Source: Doryteuthis pealeii
Lineage: Eukaryota; Mollusca; Cephalopoda; Myopsida; Loliginidae
DNA: 64,000 nt
NCBI GenBank assembly: GCA_023376005.1
Contig: CM042139.1
Span: 133,735,039-133,799,038, forward strand
Reading direction: 5' to 3'
Shown here piece after piece: positions 46,851-64,000 of this stretch. The translations under genes and the position numbers were made by a program. The notes beneath the pieces were generated by a model. It saw only the letters and a list, made by a program, of their open reading frames with translations. It had not been told where the DNA came from and searched no databases. The stretch's first letter is position 1; the number at the start of each line of letters is the position of its first letter.

Positions 46851-47364
46851 TAATGTACAGTTTTTCCAAACGTATATTCATATAAATGAGTATAGATTTT
46901 TAACTATAAAGAACAAGATTTGAAACTGAGTATTTTTTTAAATTTATTTTATATAAGAATTCTCATCTATATTTAAGCCAAATTTGGGATGGTTCTCTTT
47001 TGATAGTACAAGTTGTGCCAAGTAGTTAAGAATAAATTATAAAAAAGATTTGGCACAAATTTGTATGAAGCAACTCATGATAATTGAACTCCTGAATTGG
47101 TACTAAATTATCTTAGCTTAACTCTTTGCCTACTTTAAGCTGCACACACCGGCTCTCCCACTACTGCGATAGTTCATTATAATTGAGCAGAAGGACTCTG
47201 ATTACAATACTAGAACTTTATTTGAGTTGAATGAGTTCTGAGGTGAATAGTGAACTTTAAAATATCCAATCATAGAGGTAAAAAAAATACCAAGAAAATT
47301 TGCGCCAGAGACGTGGGGGAAATTTGGTAGGCAAATAGTTAAGAATCATTACACTAAGATATGG

Positions 47365-47645
47365 AGGCACACTTTGTGTAACAGTTATCATCATAGGAAA
47401 TGGACATGGTGAACAGGTCAAATCCTGGACGAGGCTGTTTACATTTCACTTTGTGCTAAATGCCCTTGGGTAAAGGCATGATTCCTTCTCCCCCCAGCTA
47501 TGGGTAAATAGTAGGGCAGATTGGGTTCTTTAGTTTTCTTTAGGCAACCATTGTAGAAGGAAAGCTAAATTCAAACCAGCTCTAATCTGCTTAAAAATTG
47601 ACCTTGTGTCAAATTCTCCCCATGCCAGTTGGGTAAATTCACACA
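47365..47645 (+). repeat. tRNA-derived SINE, family T
   Basis: The head TTTGTGTAACAGTTATCATC is diverged. The body AATCCTGGACGAGGCTG, AAAGGCATGATTCC, GGGTAAATAGTAGGGCAGA and the 3' part GACCTTGTGTCAAATTC are clear. Confidence 0.65.
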
Positions 47646-48986
47646 CCAGAATAAGGTGACCTTAAAAAAACAACTAATCCTAGCTTAGTACAAGGCACAC
47701 ACAAGTGTGGAACACTTAGTGAGGATTGAACTCCTTATTCAGTAATTGATAACTATTTATAATTATTGCTAACTATTATAGGGATGAGATTCCTATTTAT
47801 TGTTTTTCTTATTCAAATTCAGTCATTAAAGTATAAATGAGGTGTACAATCCTCAATTTCCATTTGATGAGATGTTTAGTTAGCAAGTTTTAAACAACCA
47901 GTATTTTGTTTTTAATTTTATTAGATTATTTTAAAAGCATTAAAATGGTTTGTTTGGTCAGCTCTTGGACTTTTCGATGGCGCTATTTAGTTGACAGGCA
48001 ATTAGTCAAATGTTTTGTCAATGTTTCGTCATAAGTAAACTTTTTTTTCTTTTCTTTTAAGCATTATTTGTCAAGACGTTTTATAACTTTTCGTTGACAA
48101 CCTTATAGAAAAACAATATTTTGTCGACGAGTTGTCACTGACAGACCTTTCATCAAAATTAAATTTATTTTCTTTAATAGTTCATGGATTTAATATTAAT
48201 TGTCATATTTATTTATCCATTTAGATTTTAAAGATGCAAAAATATTTTTAAATTAAAAAAAAAACATTTCTTTAATTTTTATTGAGCGATATTGAATTAT
48301 ATTTAGTTAAATTTATGCCATTTTCTTTAATTAAAACAATTTTTTTGATATTTCAAAGATGACCTTTAAATTATTGCAGTGCATAATAAAATGGCCACCA
48401 GAGATTTTTTTTTTTAATTTGAAGAAAGCTGGATTTAATCCATATTACATTTTTATAACGTGAAATAATTCTATTTTTATTCTGAGTACACAATTATGCA
48501 TTCAAATGATGACTTCTATTATGCCCCCCCCCCTGTGTAAAATTTTTTTTTTACTACTACTACTACTACAGTTTTATAAATAAGTATATATTTTAAGTTA
48601 TTAATAGCAAAAGGGTATTTGTAATGACTTATCTTGACAAGCATCTACATTGCATAGATGTACATCTGTTAGAAAAACATTGGGAATTTTTTTAAGGGAA
48701 AAGTGTCTATTTCTAAGTAAGGTACTAAGTTCTTAAAATTCCCATGTGTTACATTTTATCTAATCAATTTACAAAGAGTAAGCTCACTTGATGAGTATCT
48801 TTTTAAAGTAATTTTTATAAAATACATGACTCAAGATCAAAGTTTACTTTTAAAAGTAACATTTTAAAGAACATACCAATTTTTTTTTTTTTTCATTAGA
48901 GAACCCTCTTCCATTGGGTGCAGAGAAAGAAAAAAAAATTATTTTTCACTTTACTTTTTAAAATTTTTTATTTTGGATTAAAAGTA
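47646..48986. other. Non-coding stretch
   Basis: AT-rich, with a (CTA)n-like run at 48555-48569 and a C-run near 48522. Nothing else recognised. Confidence 0.45.
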
Positions 48987-49190
48987 TAGTCCAGGTTAAA
49001 AGCACAGTAAGGGTAACCCAAACCAGAAAATTTTAATTTTTAAATATTTTTGATGCAGTTATCATTGGGGTGGGGTGGGGGGAGATTTGGTAAACAGGCC
49101 AGGGTTTTTCTTGTTCCCCAATGATACCTGCATCAGAAAAGGTTTTTAAAGTCTTTGGGTTATACTTACTGTGCTTTTAAACTGGATTGT
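48987..49190. repeat. Foldback element of about 200 bp with a G-rich loop
   Basis: The left arm runs from GTCCAGGTTAAAAGCACAGT (about 48990) to GATGCAGTTATCATTGGGG (about 49052-49070). The right arm mirrors it from CCCCAATGATACCTGCATC (about 49116) to ACTGTGCTTTTAAACTGGA. The loop contains GGGGTGGGGTGGGGGG, able in principle to form a G-quadruplex. Probably a MITE. Confidence 0.6.
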
Positions 49191-49964
49191 ATGGCCCAAC
49201 TTCAGCTGCCGAACTTAAAAGTTTTTATTTTTATTTTTTTAAACTTTTCCAACCCTGCCAATATTAGTTCACAATATCTCACAAATCTGTTAGCTGCTGT
49301 GATTCTACCTCCACCTGACAGTTTTATGGAACTGGGCAGTGGTGAAGTTCCATGCTGAAGTGAAACACTGGCAATAGTGCATGCAGAATGAAAGAGAAAA
49401 TATTTGATAATACATTTTTTAAATCTGTTTAAAATAAAAAATAAAAAATACCATGAACACATAATTGTATTTTTATGTTCATAAAAGTCAATTTATATAT
49501 GTATTGTCTTCCTGTGTATTTTTTTTGTTTGTTTATTAAATGCTTTTTTCTCTCTCAACAGATATGTTAATGTCATTAAATAAGATTTAATCCATCAACA
49601 ATTAAGATATTAAAATGCTTCTCCATAATAATAATAAAAATGTAAAAGCCAAATACAAGTAAAGTTTTGTAATATTTCAGTAACATGACACAATTTGGCA
49701 GCTCCAGATGCTTTTGTGAAAGTGAGGAACTATACTGAAGTCTTTCTAGCATCTTAAAATTATTCCATATAATCGTGTGTAAATGATTATTTAAAAAAAA
49801 AAGATTTTTATAATCAAGATTAAAATTTTATTTTGAATAACTTTTGGAATGTTGTATTTCATCTTTGTTATATACACATTTCGGCCAATATGACCTCTGG
49901 CCTTCAGTTTCTTGTCGAACTTAGGAGCCTCCATGTAACTTCAAACTGAAACCTTTATTTAATC

Positions 49965-50060
49965 CATGTAGTCCAGTTGGACACTAAGTGACAATCATTG
50001 GTAGATTGCAGGTTCAATCCTAACTACGGGCAAAAATAACATACTTAACACTTGCACCCC
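49965..50060 (+). repeat. tRNA-like fragment with perfect B box
   Basis: GCAGGTTCAATCCTAACTA is at about 50008-50026, matching the block at 16838. A fragment of a SINE rather than a gene. Confidence 0.4.
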
Positions 50061-50199
50061 ATCATGGTTAATGGAATGAGAACAATCTACTCCAATGGAT
50101 TAAAAAGTTCAGTTTAAAGTTCCATGAAGGCTCCAGAGTTCAACAAGGATGAGACAACAGTCCAAAAAATCTGAATACAAATTAAGCTTTATCTCAAAT

Positions 50200-50690
50200 A
50201 TTCAAATACCAAATAAACATTTTTCTTTCTTCATTAGAGAACTATTAGGAAATAGATGTGGAGCTTGCCTGATACTCTTAGTACTACTCACTGGATTTGC
50301 CTCTATGACTTGGAGCATGGTCTCTAAATCCATGGTTTTAAGGTTCTTGCCACCCAAGTGAATTAAAAAAAATTTTTTAAAAACCATCTGGTATCTGTAT
50401 AGTGATCAACTGCCCCTTGCCCCTCTCGCTAAAATGTTTTTGGTTGTTTCCATGGCTTTATGGCCCAGTTTATATTCATAAAGCATAAGTTCCTCAATTA
50501 AACTATGTTGCACATTCATCTGTGTGGCTTTCAAAATCACATTGAGTGAAGCCATGCAGATCTCCGCGCACCAACTATCATATTATCAACCCCAGTAGAT
50601 CTCCTATAGCTTGAACTGCTTCAGTAATGCTATATGTGCTGCAAACTAGCATGTGCCAAAATATTGGAAAATTTTGACTTGCCTAAGTAA
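50200..50690 (-). pseudogene. mariner transposase relic with one terminus
   Basis: On the minus strand, from the outer terminus TACTTAGGCAAGTCAAAAT (about 50670-50688) inward, the coding part reads LIEELMLYEYKLGHKAMETT (about 50440-50500), then MVFKKF, then MDLETMLQVIEANPVSST (about 50290-50350). This is the N-terminal DNA-binding half of a mariner transposase, with the RWF linker damaged. The catalytic half is missing. Confidence 0.65.
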
Positions 50691-50924
50691 ATTAGGATAC
50701 TTGATTTGTATGTGTGTGTATTTTTTTTTATAACTTATTTTATTAAAAACTTTACATTTGAAGCTACCCTACTACATTCTAGATATAAAGACTATTTAGT
50801 TCCACAAAAACTAATGGATACTTGTGATACATACTACCTGTGGCAAATAGGTTGGATAAATACCTACAGGGAACAACATAATGTTGGATAGAAATCCCCC
50901 CCCCCCACCCTGCATATATATATT

Positions 50925-51130
50925 TACCAACCCCTCCACACGAGCAGGATGCGACACACAGTCAATTTCTTCAGCGGAGTTCAACAGGTTTGAATTCAGT
51001 TTTCCTTCTCCTAGACCGGTTGCCTAACCAAGGTTAAAGAGCCCAGTCTGCCCTATTATTTACCCATAGCTGGAGGGAGAGTAGGATTCATACCTTTCCC
51101 AAGCGCTAAGTGAAATGCAATTACCATGTC
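50925..51130 (-). repeat. tRNA-derived SINE, family T, 3' two thirds
   Basis: The plus-strand landmarks CCCCTCCACACGAGCAGGATG, GTTTGAATTCAGTTTTCC, CCTAACCAAGGTTAAAGAGC and CTATTATTTACCCATAGC are those of the family in reverse. The tRNA head is lost. Confidence 0.65.
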
Positions 51131-51199
51131 CACGTCCCCGCATATAGTCACTATCATTATCCATATATTTTTTACCAGTGATGAACAAGAGACCCTGAT

Positions 51200-51545
51200 T
51201 ACCACACTTGTATGACACATTGCTCTAATGCTTTCTATTCTCTTGAAGTTGTCCCACAGCATCAGTGGCAGATGTTGGTGTATGGTAATAGTGAACCTTC
51301 CCACCAAAAACCATCATCTTAACAACAGCAACCTTGAGCACCTTTTTGATCTCCATGTTTCTAACACACGTAGGCATGCCTACAAAGTCAGAAAACAGCA
51401 TAGCTCACATGACTTTCAGAAACATTTTTTCATGCTCAGTTGCCGAGGCATGGAATAAGTTGCCTGTGTCTGTTGTGGGCTGCCGAAACATTGCATCTTT
51501 CAAAGCCTCCATGCTTCCTGTAGTCTGCCAACATTATACCCGATA
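51200..51545 (+). pseudogene. LINE reverse-transcriptase C-terminal fragment
   Basis: Plus-strand frames read HLFDLHVSNTRRHAYKVRKQ then HSSHDFQKHFF, and after a frame change RNIFSCSVAEAWNKLPVSVV then GCRNIASFKASM. The RGHxxKLxK, NFFxxRVxxxWNxLP and FKxxLD pattern is the standard ending of many jockey/CR1-like LINE proteins (family knowledge). Upstream catalytic motifs are absent. Confidence 0.65.
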
Positions 51546-51714
51546 CCCCCCTCCACACACACATACATGTATATTATTACTGTACACATTTTATGTTCCT
51601 GACACTAATACATTATTCTGTGTACTAGACATGAGACTGATGATTTTTGGTGCATCTGAGCATTGTACACAATAAATTTCATTAACAATGTCCTTAAATA
51701 CAGCAGCTGATCAT

Positions 51715-51955
51715 GTATGTATTTACCAACCCCTCCACACAAATAGGATGTGATACAAGGTCAATTTTTAGTGGAATTCAGTTTTCCTTCTAGATAAGTT
51801 GCTATATCAAGGTTAAACAGCCCAGTCTTCAATATTTATCCATAGCTTCATAGTGGATTCATATCTTTCCCAAGGGTATTAGCAATCGGCCTCATCCAGG
51901 ATTTGAACTCTTGCTTTGTCCATTTCCTAAAATGATAAACATTACACCCACAGGT
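51715..51955 (-). repeat. tRNA-derived SINE, family T
   Basis: The reverse landmarks CCCCTCCACACAAATAGGATG, GCTATATCAAGGTTAAACAG and CAGGATTTGAACTCTTGC (B box) are present, with a head near 51930-51950. Body partly deleted. Confidence 0.6.
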
Positions 51956-52039
51956 GATCAGTTGTACAAAGATTACACCCAGCGACATTTATCATTGGTT
52001 AATGAACACTTATAAGGACCTAACTGGATCTGAACATAG

Positions 52040-52880
52040 TGGGTAGGTATTTACCCAAGCTGCTTATCATGGGTAGGGTATGTCACAAGTATTGAGTATC
52101 TAGTGAGGTTCAAACTTGTGGATCACGTCTCCAATAAGCACCCTAGCTCATCAAGCTAGAAGGTTCCCATTTTATCTCATTACTGGTAAGTTTCACTGCA
52201 AACATTTGTAAAAAAAAAAAAAAATTTTTCCATTTATATTGTATCTGACAAAAGCATATTTCTCATCTGATTAGAAACTATTTTAGTATAAAAACATCTT
52301 TCGTTATTTGATTTATCGTAAGTGTTAAAAAATATTCATAAACTTGATTAAAAAGTATTTATTTAAAAGATTTTGCTATTGAATTTAAATTTGATTGTGT
52401 ACTAATCATATGATGGAAATTAACATTTTCAAAAATTTTTAAAAAAAAGTGATGATATTAATTTATCGGTAGTGCCAAATCATTTTTATTAAAATCAAAA
52501 ACTGATATTAATGCGGAATAGTGTGCAAGAGATAATATAATCAGTTTATGAGTTTTTATACTAAAATAATCTTTATTTAATCAGAAAAGAAATGCAGATA
52601 TGCTTATTTGAATAAAAATAGTTCTTATTTACAAAATATTTTTGTTTATTTAAATAAAAGGATGTCACACAATTTGTAAAATTGTTTTTGTCAGATACAA
52701 TATAAATGTAAAAAAATCAGTTTTGTTTACAAATGTTTGAAGCAAAACATACTGGTGACGAGTTAAAATCTGAACCTTCCATTAGTTTGATGAATTAGGG
52801 TGCTTTTTGGAGACTTGATCCAAACTCGCTATTCAGTAGTAATGTATTTGAGACTAGCTTGCTAACCATTATGGGACACT
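52040..52880. repeat. Foldback of about 800 bp built on SINE family 3
   Basis: The left arm (about 52110-52297) and right arm (about 52551-52830) are inverted copies. Matching landmarks are CACGTCTCC.AATAAGCACCC against GGGTGCTTTTTGGAGAC, TTTATATTGTATCTGACAAAA against TTTTTGTCAGATACAATATAA, and ATTTTAGTATAAAAAC against GTTTTTATACTAAAAT. The right arm contains an extra ~80 bp. The outermost parts include the tRNA-like head ATAATGGTTAGCAAGC (minus, near 52860). It lies downstream of the 3' end of NSUN5. Confidence 0.6.
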
Positions 52881-53160
52881 CCATTTTAAGTGGTGACAGC
52901 AATGTGAAGGACAAGTCACATTCTACATGACTGTCAACCTATGAAAGACAAACCCTTCATTACTGTTTTGAGAAAAGTGGGTCACAGCCTCTTGTTCATA
53001 ACTGGTGACAATTGAAAAAAAAAAGTTTTCTATGTATTTACCTAACCTCTCCACCAGAACCAGGTTTAATAATAAGGTTTAATATTATCTTAAAAATTAG
53101 CCCAACATCTTTCATTTCTGCAATGAATCTGCTACCTATGAAATTTTACCTAAACCTGAA

Positions 53161-53166
53161 TTTATT
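53161..53166 (-). terminator. Probable polyadenylation signal of NSUN5
   Basis: TTTATT on the plus strand is AATAAA on the minus strand, about 220 bases after the NSUN5 stop codon. Confidence 0.45.
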
Positions 53167-53383
53167 ATCAAATGCAATTTAGAATTTTTTGAGTGGAAAA
53201 TTGATAAATATTGAGAGCCGTCTGTGGGAATTCTTATCAATTTCTTTGAATGAAAAACTTTCAACTGACATCAGACAAGCCTCAGAAATTGACAAAATAA
53301 ATTTTGATTTGAAAAAAAAAAAAAAAAAAAAAAATTTTTTTTTTTTGAGAATATAAAAATAAATTTTATACAAAAACAACCAT

Positions 53384-62979
<9,596 letters not shown>

Positions 62980-63157
62980 CTGAAAACAAAAGAAAAAAAT
63001 TAATAAGTAGAATCATAGGCACTATGGCCATTATAGCACATGTTGACCAAATTTCTCAAAGGGAACTTGAAATCTTCAAGAATTTTGGAAAATCATAAAA
63101 GAAACAAGAAATCAGATTTTAGAATTAACAAAGAAAATGTGGGTGTGGGATTGATTG

Positions 63158-63225
63158 ATTTTAATGGCATATTAACCTGTTTAGTGTTATACTATACCTA
63201 GAGATTACAGAATTGTGTTCATTGT
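63158..63225 (-). repeat. Copy of the shared 3' tail
   Basis: The minus strand reads TAACACTAAACAGG + TTAATATGCCATTAAAA, preceded by GTAATCTCTAGGTATAG. Same layout as 54012-54080. Confidence 0.5.
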
Positions 63226-63394
63226 ACATTTATATTTACATTTTTTATGTGGTTATTTCTTAAGAGATTTTTTGTACACAGGTATATGGTTTCAAGTATT
63301 CCTATCTATTACTAACAATCATGTTTTTTTTTTGCACACAGTCTTATAAAATATAAGACATGCTGGACACTGCTAAAGAAGGTAGGATGAACTA

Positions 63395-63590
63395 ATGAGT
63401 GACGTTCCCCTGTTGACACCTACACATGGACACACTTGTGTAGCCTGACCAGCAAAAAACTACATCAGCTCTGTGTGGATTCTGTTCAGAAGACCTGCCA
63501 GTGGCAATGAGAGAGGGAGAGAGAGTGTGTGTGTGTGTGTGTGTGTGTGTGATGGATATCTGTACTGTCAATGCAACCTGATATTACTAG
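63395..63590 (+). pseudogene. LINE 3' coding fragment, third copy, opposite strand
   Basis: The plus frame reads SDVPLLTPTHGHTCVA then PAKNYISS, followed by the CTGCCAGTGGCAATGAGAGAG block that is the reverse of the copies at 55.9 and 59.9 kb. A (GT)n run of about 28 bases (63525-63551) interrupts it. Confidence 0.55.
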
Positions 63591-63596
63591 TAATAG

Positions 63597-63665
63597 CAAT
63601 GAAGGGGTGCTGCACATTCCCCAGATCTGGAGTCTCACCATCAGATGCAGTTTAGTGTCATACCC
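63597..63665 (-). repeat. R580 fragment
   Basis: The minus strand has ATGACACTAAACTGCATCTG, ATGGTGAGACTCC and GGGGAATGTGCAGCACCCC, matching the middle of R580. Confidence 0.55.
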
Positions 63666-64000
63666 AGCACACTCGTTTTTTTGTTTCACCGACAAGACGA
63701 AGGATGCAAGTTCAAGTCTTATTTTGAATTGGTGCCATTCAGAGAATTGGGTCCCGTCCTCCTGCCTTAAAAAACTCTAGGCGGTGATAGCTGAAAAAAT
63801 AACTCTCCATACAAATGAAGTCCCTAGCTGAAGCGGTGCCTGCCAACCCCCCCCCCCCAAAAAAAACAACCAGTGCTTAAGGTGTTTTTCCTGAAAAGTT
63901 AATACGATATTTTACCCCCTTCAGTCTTTTTTCGACAAGTAAATGTAAATATTTTAACTCTCCCCCTCTTTATAATTTAAAAATAAAATCTGAAAATCGT
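63666..64000. other. Window end, nothing recognised
   Basis: No first exon of NSUN5 is found here. There is a C/A homopolymer junction at 63847-63866. Confidence 0.5.

Overview
This is a strongly AT-rich animal nuclear DNA window. The evidence is split genes with GT/AG introns, long poly(A)/poly(T) tracts, (TA)n and (AC)n microsatellites, and a dense layer of transposons in many states of decay. Several tRNA-derived SINE families, Ty1/copia, mariner, hAT and long-TIR DNA transposons point to an invertebrate. A mollusc or other lophotrochozoan (a cephalopod is possible) is my guess from repeat style only, not proof.

Two host genes are supported. (1) An F-box protein of 434 codons lies in one uninterrupted exon on the + strand at 43220-44524, with a splice acceptor just before the ATG and AATAAA at 44913. 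(2) NSUN5, the 28S rRNA cytosine-5 methyltransferase, lies on the - strand from 62979 down to 53384. Seven exons join in phase to give 424 residues. Only the short first exon is missing, and it lies beyond the right edge. All catalytic and SAM-binding motifs are intact. Its introns are a trap for mobile DNA: a 411-bp MITE, a 599-bp hAT element with perfect target duplication, two LINE 3' ends, a full tRNA-SINE, a 5S-derived SINE and a perfect 70-bp inverted repeat.

Layout. 1-1.9 kb: featureless. 1.9-6.5 kb: complete 4.56-kb DNA transposon with ~935-bp inverted repeats and a broken DDE-like transposase. 6.5-16 kb: diverged dispersed and inverted repeats, a mariner relic, a tRNA-SINE and a 5S-SINE. 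16.9-17.8 kb: Ty1/copia remnant. 18.9-20.3 kb: repeat nested in repeat. 20.6-23.4 kb: SINE cluster. 24.9-26.9 kb: TA-flanked element and a LINE C-terminal fragment. 29.2-34.8 kb: second, left-truncated copy of the long-TIR transposon carrying two later insertions. 36-42 kb: SINEs, hairpins and a hAT transposase relic. 42.4-44.9 kb: nested SINEs, then the F-box gene. 46.7-52.9 kb: SINEs, mariner, LINE and foldback DNA. 53.2-63 kb: NSUN5. 63-64 kb: repeat fragments.

The most unusual structures are three. The long-TIR transposon family carries the 3' end of a different transposon (mariner: transposase C-terminus plus terminal sequence) mirrored inside both of its TIRs. A 5S-rRNA-derived SINE is present. 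A common 3' tail (core AGGTTGATATGCCAT) is shared by three otherwise unrelated short elements, suggesting that they use the same retrotransposition machinery. No prokaryotic features, CRISPR arrays or intact RNA genes are seen. All family assignments come from reading translations and motifs; no database search was run.
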